DNA of 64,000 bases from Prosapia bicincta (Eukaryota > Arthropoda > Insecta > Hemiptera > Cercopidae), in contig JBAIZL010000376.1 of assembly GCA_036971475.1 (NCBI GenBank), positions 3,118,501 through 3,182,500 on the forward strand. Reading direction: 5' to 3'. The position numbers and the translations under genes were made by a program. Positions 14,270-26,803 of the stretch are shown here, one piece after another (the first letter of the stretch is position 1; every line of letters begins with the position of its first letter). Below the pieces are notes generated by a model. That model was not told the origin of the DNA. It made no database searches and was given only the letters and a program-made list of their open reading frames with translations.

Positions 14270-15940
14270 AAAAAGTACCTAACAATTTTTACGAACGCTG
14301 TATTGCCTTAGAAACTTAGAGACAAAGGACAACAGAAATATGTGCGTGTATTAAATGTTTAAAAAATTCTAAGCATTGAGTCACGTCTTTAAACGTATTC
14401 GTTTGTTTTTGATCGTCACGAAGTAGGAAGCTAATGATGTCCCTCCTAAGCCGAATTACGTCACAATGCGAAAATACCCTAATGCTGTCAAAAGTCAAAC
14501 CGGGCCGGAGGGATTGACGGGCAACGAAGGTCTGTCAAGGTCAACTGGTGGCTTTGTATCTCTCAGCGATATTACGCGCTGATGTTCGGAGGCGAGCAGT
14601 GTTAAAGCGGTGCTTAGCGAATTTATATTGTAAGTTTTGTCTTTTAATTAGATTAGGCTTGCTTTGCAAAATGTTAAATTTTAGTAAAGTGTTTTTTCGT
14701 TCCACTGTGATTCATGGACTAAAATTTATGTTACATTAAATAATACTTTTTTTTAAGGAGGTGACAGTTTTTGGTTTTATATAGGTTTTTACCAATAAAT
14801 ACTAAAACTCCAACATTTCAACTCTATAAATAAGTTGTTGTAGATGTAAATTTACAATATAAATTATCATAAAATGTTAAATTTATGGAGGATATATCGA
14901 AAAAACAGTCATGTTTTTTGTTTTACATAGGCAACATTTTAAAGTTTTAAAGTAGGTATATCGTTATTTGACCAGTGAGTCAAAAAATAAAATTTCAACA
15001 TCTTCTAGTGATATGGCTATTTGTTTATTTTAATTTGTTTGAATCATAATTACCTGAATTTAATATATATCTAATTTTTATTATTTTTATCTTAATGTTT
15101 TAATTAAATATGTTGTCATATTTTGACCTCAAAACAAACTTAATCCTTCAGGCGTTTTATTCTCTTCTCCTATTTTAATGTCTCGTAATTATAACACTGT
15201 TTATGTTATTACTGTTATTTTGTTCCTTTAAATATTATTATTTGCATAGCACTTGCATCTGGAATTATTATCTATAATTTTGTTTAGTTTTTTATTTTAA
15301 AATTATTTAATTTATAGGAATAAGAAGATTTTAATTATTTCAACCATTTGGTACTTTTAATTCGACATCAATCTATTTCAATTGAATTTATTTGATTTTA
15401 TTCTCTTCTGTATTTGACTTTGACTGTGCTTGCACTTCTTTGTCTTTCCTGGAAGTGTCATGTCTTTCTTTTCTATTGTCATGTACCACTTGATACCCAG
15501 TGCGAAATTAATTTCTTATAATAGATTTTCTTTAGTTTTTTGGTCGCGTAAAACTTGAAAAATGTATTTCTGAACTTAACGATTTATTTTTAAACTTTAA
15601 AAAAGTATAGTTAATTCACTGTAATAATTTTTCAATAAATATGTTAAAATAAAGGTTTACTGAAAAATATTTTGTTTAAATAAAATATGTCGTTAGTCAG
15701 CTGAGTGGTCTAGCTTTTCACAGAATTCAAGATAAAGCATATATCAATGAAGTATCGTCGAAATGCTTCATCACGGATGAATATTCGACGGTAGAATATT
15801 GTTCTCAATTATACTATAATTTTACATAAGAAGTTTTAACACTTTAAAATGTATTTCATTTATTGGATAAAGTTCGTTTGCATAGTAAGCTTTGTCGGCC
15901 AATAAGTTGAAATACTGATCACCACCAGCAACTTTGTCTC
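14270..15940. other. Unassigned sequence
   Basis: Contains a GC-richer patch at 14440-14640 that ends at a donor-like TTGTAAGTTT, which could be a 5' exon. No peptide similarity supports it. The rest is AT-rich. Confidence 0.3.
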
Positions 15941-15950
15941 TGCGACGTGA

Positions 15951-16033
15951 TGACGTCACTAACCATTAATCTGCTCGTTGCCATAACAACCTGTGCAGTT
16001 ACTATGGTAATATATAGAAGTTACTATGGCAAC
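15951..16033. promoter_or_regulatory. Candidate CRE plus three phased X-box-like sites
   Basis: A palindromic TGACGTCA (15951-15958) is followed by GTTGCCATAACAAC (15977-15990), GTTACTATGGTAAT (15998-16011) and GTTACTATGGCAAC (16020-16033). The three resemble the RFX-family X-box (GTYNCYATRGNAAC-like) and start 21 and 22 bp apart, close to two helical turns. RFX and CREB/ATF factors bind such motifs in animals; binding here is inference. No adjacent gene was identified. Confidence 0.4.
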
Positions 16034-16039
16034 AATTAC

Positions 16040-16885
16040 GAATATACATCCCTAAACCTTTCACTAACTAACCCCCTTCATCCCCTAAAAAACTGTTATT
16101 ACATATAGATAGTAACAAATGCGGGATTCTTATTTTAAAAACTGTCCAATTCACAAATAATGTCTCCAAATTTATTAAAAAGAAAGATTTTTATTTACGT
16201 ATACTAGCTAAGTTCTCTATTAATAAACACATTTATCTGGTTTTCTCTCAGAAATTCCTTGTTGTAACTATTCATTTCTTATTTGGTTTATTGATATAAG
16301 CATTGCCACTTAAAAACAGTTCTCATTTCAGATTTAGTTTGAAAGTGAATATTTGACAGAGATTTCCATACTTTTTATGTATGTTGGAAGTGTGAGGTCT
16401 AAATATTTTTTTTAAAATTAAGGTGAACTGCATATTGAGTAAGGTATTGTAGAATTCATGTACAGACATTGGCCTAAGAGGTCGGGGGAGAATCATGCTA
16501 CATGTGTCAAGGAGCTTTGTGAGGCAGCATATGCTATAGATATGTTTATCAGGTTCCATAGCTGTCTTACAAGGTCGGATAAGAATGAGGCAAGGAAAAG
16601 GTAGAACCAAAGTAGCTGCATAACGCTTCTAATTCTGCTTTATGGATACATATAACCGCCGGCGTGTATCTGTGCGCGCGGCCCTCTCTGACCGAGGCTG
16701 TACTAACCAATTGAAAAATATATCTCTTACTATACCGACATTGAAACATTTATATTAATTTGTCAACAATAAAAAAAATAATCCAACTAAAATAACATTC
16801 ATAAATAATGCTTTGCAGAAACCGATCTGAGATTTAATTCTAACCTGCACAAACTTACAACAGGCCAAGACAGGGATGTTTTTAG
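16040..16885. other. Unassigned sequence
   Basis: Includes a GC-rich patch at 16640-16710. No supported exon. Confidence 0.3.
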
Positions 16886-16889
16886 ACGT

Positions 16890-18132
16890 TCGTTTATTCC
16901 TCCCCTCACCTTCCCCTACCCTTGCTCAAGCGGACAAAGTCACACCGACACATTTACTCCCTCGTACCTATTCTTTAGGGAAATAGATCTATTCCTCCCC
17001 TCACCTTCCCCTACCCTTGCTCAAGCGGACAAAGTCACACCGACACATTTACTCCCTCGTACCTATTCTTTAGGGAAATAGATCTATTCCTCCCCTCACC
17101 TTCCCCTACCCTTGCTCAAGCGGACAAAGTCACACCGACACATTTACTCCCTCGTACCTATTCTTTAGGGAAATAGATCTATTCCTCCCCTCACCTTCCC
17201 CTACCCTTGCTCAAGCGGACAAAGTCACACCGACACATTTACTCGCTCGTACCTATTCTTTAGGGAAATAGATCTATTCCTCCCCTCACCTTCCCCTACC
17301 CTTGCTCAAGCGGACAAAGTCACACCGACACATTTACTCCCTCGTACCTATTCTTTAGGGAAATAGATCTATTCCTCCCCTCACCTTCCCCTACCCTTGC
17401 TCAAGCGGACAAAGTCACACCGACACATTTACTCCCTCGTACCTATTCTTTAGGGAAATAGATCTATTCCTCCCCTCACCTTCCCCTACCCTTGCTCAAG
17501 CGGACAAAGTCACACCGACACATTTACTCGCTCGTACCTATTCTTTAGGGAAATAGATCTATTCCTCCCCTCACCTTCCCCTACCCTTACTCAAGCGGAC
17601 AAAGTCACACCGACACATTTACTCCCTCGTACCTATTCTTTAGGGAAATAGATCTATTCCTCCCCTCACCTTCCCCTACCCTTGCTCAAGCGGACAAAGT
17701 CACACCGACACATTTACTCCCTCGTACCTATTCTTTAGGGAAATAGATCTATTCCTCCCCTCACCTTCCCCTACCCTTGCTCAAGCGGACAAAGTCACAC
17801 CGACACATTTACTCCCTCGTACCTATTCTTTAGGGAAATAGATCTATTCCTCCCCTCACCTTCCCCTACCCTTGCTCAAGCGGACAAAGTCACACCGACA
17901 CATTTACTCCCTCGTACCTATTCTTTAGGGAAATAGATCTATTCCTCCCCTCACCTTCCCCTACCCTTGCCCAAGCGGACAAAGTCACACCGACACATTT
18001 ACTCCCTCGTACCTATTCTTTAGGGAAATAGATCTATTCCTCCCCTCACCTTCCCCTACCCTTGCTCAAGCGGACAAAGTCACACCGACACATTTACTCG
18101 CTCGTACCTATTCTTTAGGGAAATAGATCTAT
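16890..18132. repeat. Satellite array, 95-bp unit, ~13 near-identical copies
   Basis: The GATCTATTCC landmark recurs at 16986, 17081, 17176 and so on, every 95 bp to 18126. Units differ at only a few bases (TACTCCCT/TACTCGCT, TTGCTCAAG/TTGCCCAAG or TTACTCAAG). The homogeneity implies recent expansion or gene conversion. The unit is GC-richer than its surroundings and lacks a long open frame. Confidence 0.95.
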
Positions 18133-18204
18133 TCACGAAGGAGAGTGTGGTACTGTAAGTCCCTTAAACACAATAATAATCCAATAACGCCGGAAAAATT
18201 AATT

Positions 18205-18250
18205 CACCTCTGAAGACGGTTGAGTGGTAGCTGAAACGTACATACAATTT
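18205..18250 (+). ncRNA. Hammerhead-like PLE-end motif (degenerate)
   Basis: CTGAAGACGG and a downstream CTGAAACGTACATAC have the order and spacing of a PLE-type hammerhead core (a CTGANGA-like box, short stem II, GAAAC plus the self-complementary stem III ACGT). The first box deviates from CTGATGA, so activity is doubtful. A related motif lies at 18611-18650. Confidence 0.3.
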
Positions 18251-18610
18251 TGAATTATAGGTAGTAAATTATAAATTTAATATAGTGGTTGTGGCTATTG
18301 GGCGTTTATTGTATGTAACACATTCTAAACTATAAGTAACTTTATTAGTATAGAATTTATATAGTTCTTCTCATTGAAAATATGAATTAACCTGTATGTA
18401 CCGGTATAGGGTTCGGTTGGGTACATTGTATTAATAAATAGTATTACAGTAGTTTTAGTTCTTTTAAAATTTTAATGATATATTTTTTGTTAGCCTAATG
18501 CCATTTTGTAAGACCACGCCTCTTATGGGGATCGGGCATGTGGTTAGGAAGGGGGAGGAGCTATAATCTGTATAACAATATTAGTATTGGTAAGTCAGGT
18601 TGTTTCTTAT

Positions 18611-18650
18611 TCCCTCTGAAAATAGTTGCTTTGCAACCGAAATGTACATA
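18611..18650 (+). ncRNA. Hammerhead-like PLE-end motif (degenerate)
   Basis: CTCTGAAAATAGTTGC then GCAACCGAAATGTACATAC. GTTGC/GCAAC can form stem II and CGAAATGTAC resembles the 3' core. The 5' core box is non-canonical. Confidence 0.3.
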
Positions 18651-18918
18651 CAGTTTATACAAATTTACTGTGCTTAAGGGATGCTTTTTGTAATCTACAC
18701 TCATTCACTGATGATGACGTTATCATTGAAAAACACATAAAAAATAAATAATAATTATATTAAATCAATAATTTGATTGTGGACTGGCATTCATTATTAC
18801 TTAAATATTCACTTTACTCACAAACTAAAGTCAAATTTTGGTACAATCGTAATACATGTTTTTTAATTTTAATAGAACGTTTACATAGTTTAATGCATTT
18901 TACATTAACAATTTTAAA

Positions 18919-20844
18919 TTATACACGCGGTTCAACCATATTTTGTTTTATTACTTCTACAAAAAATACCAAAATGCTAATAAATATCCCAATAAACCAA
19001 ACAAAGAACCCACACTGTAGATCAAAAAGCCCTAAAGCAGCAGGCCCACCCAAAGCGCTATCGTTTGTCCTCGAGAGCGTCTTACGAACAACCAGAGACA
19101 AATCCTGATTCCACTTCTCCATCAACCCTCCTTCCACAGCCCCTTGAATCAACTTGTTCAGTCCGTGTTGGACTACTTGATTCCTAGCCAGCATTATGCT
19201 AACCGGGTACGCTATAAACACCTCGGACAGTCTTCTGTACTGCTCGTGCGACATTCTTCCCCTAAACTCAGTGTTCATTCGTTTCTCCAAAAGTGTGACG
19301 TTTTTGTACGTAACAATGTCTGTCATAGTTCGTAGCTGGTCGTTGCATATAATGTAAGTGTTCAACTCGCCGCTGGTGTTGAACGTCTCTATCAACAGGT
19401 CGTAGTACAGTTTGTTGACGCACGTCTTCAAACCGGAGAGTTTCAGATCGTTTAGGGTCTTCAATTCTCCCTCCATCACGGGATCAACAATAAGGCTATA
19501 AATATTTTGCTGGTAAAAAGTACTAATGTGCAAACAATAAATCAACCAAACTAAGAGCAACAATCGCAGATGGTTCGTATTGGGTAGGTTTGTAATGGCC
19601 ACGCCTACCTTTAAACTGAACAGCATTGTTGTAAGACACACCCACGACAGATTTGAATTTTTATCACCAAATCTGCTTATTAAGTAAAATACAATCGAGA
19701 ACATTACAAAAGTGACTATTATAAAAACCCAAATGTTTGTTTCAAAAACTATAAACACAATTTTCCACTGAGGGACAGGGTTTGGATCGGGTACGAACCA
19801 CGAAAATGAATCGAAAGAGTGCCACCGCGAATAGTCTGACAAGTAGTACATGATATAGGTCGGAACGGTTCCGGCGAACGCAAAGTCGATATCGTACACA
19901 CACAGGTCCTCAATCATGCCCACCCCGGTTCCGTCTTTCGCCTTTTCGTACCAGTGATTGACCTTGAGGTTGTTAGTTTTATACTCAATCGTTATGTTGA
20001 ATCTCTCGGATAACAACGTAAATAATTTGAACTCTATTCCGGAAGCGTAAAGTGTATCATTGGCCCGCCATTTTGCGTTGATATTCTGGACGTTTGCAAC
20101 AGTGAACGGAGGGTAAGTGAATGTCTTCGCGATCATCTTGCACCCGTGAAAGTCAAATTGAGGCTCAAAGACGAACAAAGGCGTTTTTGAGGTTAGGTCG
20201 TCCTCGTTTACGAACTGTAAGTCATGTGGGTTTTGAAGAACCTTACACGTTTTACCTTTAAAAGGGGCGGCAGTGATTAATTTTAGTTCACTGCTTCTAT
20301 TAAAACCTGAAAACAATAAAACTATTTTAAAAACATTTATCATCCACAAACTATTGAAGATATGTATTGCTGTAGTAGCGTCGTCAACGGATGCTGGACC
20401 TTCTTGATGTACTACAACGACAAAGGACGCCCTAGGGTTCCAAGAATTTTTGTATCGCCTTAGGATCTGCCATCTAGGACTGGATACGTTGACGACGGAC
20501 ATTCTGCTTATGTACAGAATGTAATAGGCAGGCTGTAACTGCGGGGCGGTTTCGTCGATCCTTTCTCTTCTCATAAAATCTGAAACTAACACTTGAAATT
20601 TGCTGTTGTATTTTGCCACCACTTTTGATGCCTGCTCGTTGCTGAAGCCGCTTTCTTTCGGCGAATACAGAAGCAACAAATGTAAGATTTTCCATTTCTC
20701 GAAATACAGATCTGTTACTTTTTCTACAAGCTTGTTAATTTGTGTTACTTCAGCTTTCTCGACAAAGTTAATTGTAAAGTTTTGCGCCTGGTTCGTTGGT
20801 GATGGTGTCAACAGCAAAAAACCAAAAGCGAAGCAATAGAACAT
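18919..20844 (-). CDS. Divergent ionotropic receptor (IR), intronless coding exon
   Basis: A 641-residue membrane protein with the layout of insect chemosensory ionotropic receptors, which are ligand-gated cation channels derived from iGluRs. Residues 1-20 form a likely signal peptide (MFYCFAFGFLLL...). An amino-terminal region follows to about 235. The bipartite ligand-binding domain has S1 near 240-350 (YPPFTV, then GIEFKLFTLLSERFNI) and S2 near 455-590. Predicted membrane helices are M1 ~361-390, M2 ~426-444 and M3 ~603-629, with a pore-loop segment ~398-415. The length fits divergent IRs, and a single uninterrupted coding exon is common among them. On the gene strand the ATG is preceded by a pyrimidine-rich TTGTAATTTCAG, a good acceptor, so an upstream 5' UTR exon is possible. 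No frame damage is seen. The ligand cannot be inferred. Confidence 0.9.
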   Translation of the reverse strand: MFYCFAFGFLLLTPSPTNQAQNFTINFVEKAEVTQINKLVEKVTDLYFEKWKILHLLLLYSPKESGFSNEQASKVVAKYNSKFQVLVSDFMRRERIDETAPQLQPAYYILYISRMSVVNVSSPRWQILRRYKNSWNPRASFVVVVHQEGPASVDDATTAIHIFNSLWMINVFKIVLLFSGFNRSSELKLITAAPFKGKTCKVLQNPHDLQFVNEDDLTSKTPLFVFEPQFDFHGCKMIAKTFTYPPFTVANVQNINAKWRANDTLYASGIEFKLFTLLSERFNITIEYKTNNLKVNHWYEKAKDGTGVGMIEDLCVYDIDFAFAGTVPTYIMYYLSDYSRWHSFDSFSWFVPDPNPVPQWKIVFIVFETNIWVFIIVTFVMFSIVFYLISRFGDKNSNLSWVCLTTMLFSLKVGVAITNLPNTNHLRLLLLVWLIYCLHISTFYQQNIYSLIVDPVMEGELKTLNDLKLSGLKTCVNKLYYDLLIETFNTSGELNTYIICNDQLRTMTDIVTYKNVTLLEKRMNTEFRGRMSHEQYRRLSEVFIAYPVSIMLARNQVVQHGLNKLIQGAVEGGLMEKWNQDLSLVVRKTLSRTNDSALGGPAALGLFDLQCGFFVWFIGIFISILVFFVEVIKQNMVEPRV

Positions 20845-20950
20845 CCCTGAAATTACAAGATGTAGAAAATATTTTTGTAAAAAAGTACCTTATGTAAGAA
20901 ACATGAATAAATCTAGTTTAAAACAAGTAATATGAATTTTTTAAAATGTA

Positions 20951-21275
20951 AATTCCTACTGAAGTCAACAAAGAAACATTTCATCATTGTTTGTTTATTT
21001 CCAGTTTGTTGATTTATTTTAGTCTCTCATTCATTTTTAGCCCTAGACTTCGAACATAAATATTCTCAATTCGAATCATGATACACCCCCAGATATTTAT
21101 AATTTAATTACTGAATAAATATTTCAAAAAACTTTATTAACATCAATTATCGTTCACTATAGGTTTAAGAAAATGTATTTGAACATGATTGGATGAATAA
21201 AATCGTATGTTATTAACGATTGAAAATTTGTACAAGAGAGTATCAGGAGAGTGTGAGTTAATAGAAGGAATTTAA
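20951..21275 (+). repeat. Dispersed repeat copy just upstream of the IR gene
   Basis: Opens AAATTCCTACTGAAGTCAAC, carries TTTGAACATGATTGGATGAA and closes GAGTTAATAGAAGGAATTT. It lies ~110 bp beyond the IR start codon on the gene's 5' side, so it could contribute promoter or 5' UTR sequence. Confidence 0.6.
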
Positions 21276-21279
21276 AAAT

Positions 21280-22760
21280 ATATTTATTTGAAAATCAAAC
21301 TCACTCATGAATTAAATACTATGATCAGCCTGTTACAAAAACCAAAAAATGAGCAAAATTATTTTCAAACCTGTTTCTAAAACGAACCAAAATGTATAAA
21401 ATAATTATTCATAGATATACCACCTCTTAGGGTTAGTCATCTTTATAACCTCATACATATTCATAATCCCTTAAAAATTGATATAAACATTTATGAATAT
21501 AAACAAATATAAGAATACTTGTAATATTCAAAATAAGTTCAAAATCTAGGCCACACGAAATAGATAAGTGATAAAAATAATTGTTACGTGAATTGTAACG
21601 ATAGCTAATCCTTAGTACAATCTATTTCTTGCGCTCCTTTTTTTGTTTTGACCTTAAAATAAATCCATATTTGTCAAAATTCGCAAATGTTTGACACATT
21701 TTATAAAATATTGAATATGTAACAATTTATAAAGATAACGAATCGGTAAGTATTACTATTAAACATTATTTTATACTCTTTGATTCGTTTTAAAATATGG
21801 TTAATTTTTTCAAAAAACTACTCGTATTTGCGTATTAGTTTTTGATTTTTATTATTATTTATATATAACTACAATTTATATTTGTTATTTTATGATTTAT
21901 ATTTTGTGACTATCCTCATAAATATTGATATCAATTAGGAGGCAATTTTATGCTCCTCTCACTTTTGATTTGGAACTTCAGTTCACGACTTCCCTTCGGG
22001 CCTAGTTTTATAAATAACCCAATATTATTGCATTGTCATTAAGTTCTGAGCTGCGTGTGAAATTTCAAGTCTCTACGCATCTCTAGCCTACAGTCGAAAG
22101 TTTTATTATTTGTAATAAACTTTAATTAAAGTTTTGCAATTTTAAATTCAAATGTAACAATATGTTAATATATTTGTAGACTACAGTTTAAGGTTCGAGC
22201 CTACTTTTAAATTTTATTAAATAGAGGCTTATTAATTAATAAATATAGTTCAAGTCATTCACAACTCAGAACATTATAACAATAGGGGAACTACTATTGG
22301 AATACTAAATAGTAATTCTATTTACTAGGGGAGTAATATCATTTTCCGTCGGCATACATTATACAGTATATATATACATAGCATGACAGTAATAAGAGCA
22401 AGTACTGAATGAAATCAAACGTGATTGCATAGTTTAAAAAAGATACAAAGCTTCTGATTATATATGAAAGTTCATTTGATAATAGTTCAAACATAACCTA
22501 GAAAATAATTCTAAGAGAAAATAAAACAGCTGTTAGCATGAACCGCCGCCATGTTTCACTTTAGGTTGCATTGAAAGCCATTCGATTCACCGCAAATCTG
22601 GAGTTAAAAATGTGTCGTTATATTTCTAAAGTTTTATTCCGGTTGAAATACATTCTACTCGCGGCTAAAGGAGTTGATATAGATTTGCTTTGTTTTCCAT
22701 ATAATTACTTCTACTATGTTGTCCAATAATAGAACTCTACGTAATAATACGGGTAATGTT
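21280..22760. other. Unassigned AT-rich sequence
   Basis: No gene or clear repeat recognised. Confidence 0.35.
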
Positions 22761-22764
22761 ATCG

Positions 22765-25700
22765 GAATTGTTACCTATGCTGTCACTGAGACTGTTACAT
22801 TCGACGCAGCTCAGACTTGCTTAAGCCGTCACTGCTAATACTCTTACAACTGTTACTTTGTCATCCCATGAGCTACAGTTATTTAAGCTGTCACTGCGAC
22901 TGTTCCTTTAGATAATTCTGAAACTGATACTACGACTGTTATTTAAGTTTTCACAGCGACTGTTACTTTGGATATCCCCGAGGCTGCTACTACGACTGTT
23001 ATTTAAGCTGTCACTGCGACTGTTACTTTGGATACCCCTGAGGCTGCTACTACGACTGTTATTTAAGTTTTCACAGCGACTGTTACTTTGGATACCCTGA
23101 GGCTGCTACTACGACTGTTATTTAAGTTTTCACAGCGACTGTTACTTTGGATACCCTGAGGCTGCTATTACGACTGTTATTTAAGTTTTCACAGCGACTG
23201 TTACTTTGGATACCCTGAGGCTGCTACTACGACTGTTATTTAAGTGTTCACAGCGACTGTTACTTTGGATACCCTGAGGCTGCTACTACGACTGTTATTT
23301 AAGTTTTCACAGCGACTGTTACTTTGGATACCCTGAGGCTGCTACTACGACTGTTATTTAAGTTTTCACAGCGACTGTTATTTTGGATACCCTGAGGCTG
23401 CTACTACGACTTTTAAGTTTTCACAGCGACTGTTACTTTGGATACCCTGAGGCTGCTACTACGACTGTTATTTAAGCTGTCACTGCGACTGTTACTTTGG
23501 ATACCCTGAGGCTGCTACTACGACTGTTAATTAAGTTTTCACATGGACTGTTACTTTGGATACCCTGAGGCTGCTACTACGACTGTTATTTAAGTTTTCA
23601 CAGCGACTGTTACTTTGGATACCCTGAGGCTGCTACTACGACTGTTATTTAAGCTGTCACTGCGACTGTTACTTTGGATACCCCTGAGGCTGCTACTACG
23701 ACTGTTATTTAAGTTTTCACAGCGACTGTTATTTTGGATACCCTGAGGCTGCTACTACGACTGTTATTTAAGCTGTCACTGCGACTGTTACTTTGGATAT
23801 CCCTGAGGCGGCTACAGTTATTTAAGCTGTCACTGCGACTGTTACTTTTATATATCCGTGAGACTGATACTACGACTGTTATTTAAACTGTCACTGCGAC
23901 TGTTACTTTGGATATCCCCGAGGCTGCTACTACGACTGTTATTTAAGCTGTCACTGCGACTGTTACTTTGGATACCCCTGAGGCTGCTACTACGACTGTT
24001 ATTTAAGTTTTCACAGCGACTGTTACTTTGGATACCCTGAGGCTGCTACTACGACTGTTATTTAAGTTTTCACAGCGACTGTTACTTTGGATACCCTGAG
24101 GCTGCTACTACGACTGTTATTTAAGTTTTCACAGCGACTGTTACTTTGGATACCCTGAGGCTGCTACTACGACTGTTATTTAAGTTTTCACAGCGACTGT
24201 TACTTTGGATACCCTGAGGCTGCTACTACGACTGTTATTTAAGTTTTCACAGCGACTGTTACTTTGGATACCCTGAGGCTGCTACTACGACTGTTATTTA
24301 AGTTTTCACAGCGACTGTTATTTTGGATACCCTGAGGCTGCTACTACGACTTTTAAGTTTTCACAGCGACTGTTACTTTGGATACCCTGAGGCTGCTACT
24401 ACGACTGTTATTTAAGCTGTCACTGCGACTGTTACTTTGGATACCCTGAGGCTGCTACTACGACTGTTATTTAAGTTTTCACAGCGACTGTTACTTTGGA
24501 TACCCTGAGGCTGCTACTACGACTGTTATTTAAGTTTTCACAGCGACTGTTACTTTGGATACCCTGAGGCTGCTACTACGACTGTTATTTAAGCTGTCAC
24601 TGCGACTGTTACTTTGGATACCCTGAGGCTGCTACTACGACTGTTATTTAAGCTGTCACTGCGACTGTTACTTTGGATACCCCTGAGGCTGCTACTACGA
24701 CTGTTATTTAAGTTTTCACAGCGACTGTTATTTTGGATACCCTGAGGCTGCTACTACGACTGTTATTTAAGCTGTCACTGCGACTGTTACTTTGGATATC
24801 CCTGAGGCGGCTACAGTTATTTAAGCTGTCACTGCGACTGTTACTTTTATATATCCGTGAGACTGATACTACGACTGTTATTTAAACTGTCACTGCGACT
24901 GTTACTTTGGATATCCCCGAGGCTGCTACTACGACTGTTATTTAAGCTGTCACTGCGACTGTTACTTTGGATACCCCTGAGGCTGCTACTACGACTGTTA
25001 TTTAAGTTTTCACAGCGACTGTTACTTTGGATACCCTGAGGCTGCTACTACGACTGTTATTTAAGTTTTCACAGCGACTGTTATTTTGGATACCCTGAGG
25101 CTGCTACTACGACTTTTAAGTTTTCACAGCGACTGTTACTTTGGATACCCTGAGGCTGCTACTACGACTGTTATTTAAGTTTTCACAGCGACTGTTACTT
25201 TGGATACCCTGAGGCTGCTACTACGACTGTTATTTAAGCTGTCACTGCGACTGTTACTTTGGATACCCCTGAGGCTGCTACTACGACTGTTATTTAAGTT
25301 TTCACAGCGACTGTTATTTTGGATACCCTGAGGCTGCTACTACGACTGTTATTTAAGCTGTCACTGCGACTGTTACTTTGGATATCCCTGAGGCGGCTAC
25401 AGTTATTTAAGCTGTCACTGCGACTGTTACTTTTATATATCCGTGAGACTGATACTACGACTGTTATTTAAACTGTCACTGCGACTGTTACTTTGGATAT
25501 CCCCGAGGCTGCTACTACGACTGTTATTTAAGCTGTCACTGCGACTGTTACTTTGGATATCCCTGAGGCTGCTACTACGACTGTTATTTAAGCTATCACA
25601 GCGACTGTTACTTTGGATATCCCTGAGACAGCTACAGTTATTTAAGCTGCCACTGCGACTGTTACTTTAGATATTCCTGAGGCTGCTACTACGACTGTTA

Positions 25701-26345
25701 TTTAAGCTGTCACTGTGTCTATTACTTTGCATATACCTGAGACTGATACTACGACTCTGTTATTTAAGCTTTCACTGCGACTGTTATTTTAATATCCCTG
25801 AGGCTGCTACTACGACTGCTATTTAAGCTGACACTGCCACTGTTTTTTTAATATCCCTGAAACTGCTACTACGACTGTTATTTAAGCTGTCACTGTGTCT
25901 ATTACTTTGCATATACCTGAGACTGATACTACGACTCTGTTATTTAAGTTTTCACAGCGACTGTTATTTTGGATACCCTGAGGCTGCTACTACGACTGCT
26001 ATTTAAGCTGACACTGCCACTGTTATTTTAATATCCCTGAGGCTGCTACTACGACTGCTATTTAAGCTGACACTGCCACTGTTATTTTAATATCCCTGAA
26101 ACTGCTACTACGACTGTTATTTAAGTTTTCACAGCGACTGTTACTTTGGATATCCCTGAAACTGCTACTATTAAGCTGTCACTGTGTCTATTACTTTGCA
26201 TATACCTGATACTGATACTACGACTCTGTTATTTAAGCTTTCACTGCGACTGTTATTTGGATGTCCCTGAGCTTTATCTGCAACTGTTACTTTAGCTGTC
26301 ACGCTACTGTTGCTTGGCTTTCAATACGACAGCTATTGGGACTTG
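22765..26345. repeat. Satellite array, ~59-bp unit with 999-bp higher-order period
   Basis: About 60 tandem 59-60 bp units containing GCTGCTACTACGACTGTTAT and CGACTGTTACTTTGGATA. The array is edged by diverged units. A marker segment (TATATATCCGTGAGACTGAT) recurs near 23850, 24849 and 25435. Spacings of 999 and 586 bp show that blocks of ~17 and ~10 units were duplicated as larger modules. Short Leu/Arg-rich frames repeat with it and are not genes. Confidence 0.95.
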
Positions 26346-26803
26346 CTGTTACTGTAATTATCACTGATGTTGCGAATGATGCTCCCAAATAGTTTACTTT
26401 CAAAGTAGTATTTTGTTTTGAACTTATACAAAGTATTATTATTTGAACAAATATTACTATATGTTATTTTTGTCTTGATAAAAGCAATAGAATGTTATTG
26501 TATTGTTAATATAAATTATTCTTATATCAATTAAAAGTTTTGTTGAAATTAATCTCGTTTTGTTCATGTAACTAGATCCGTGTAGTAATTACAAGACGTT
26601 AAATTCGATTACTATGAGTAAAATGTATAAAGACATACTTTAAATGAAGATCTAATATGTGAATTCCAACAGAAAAACCAATTAAGTAATTAGGAAAATA
26701 TAGTAATTAAAATTTGAAAATATGTCTTATGCACGCTGCTTAAAACGTTTGTGGCTAATCCGCCACGGGAAGTTTATCAAGGTTATTAGTTCTAGGTAAA
26801 ACC

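Noticed and set aside
16890..18132. CRISPR-like regular spacing
   Set aside because: The whole 95-bp unit is conserved, with no unique spacers, and the context is eukaryotic.
22185..22205. tRNA B-box-like GGTTCGAGCCT
   Set aside because: No matching A box or cloverleaf around it.
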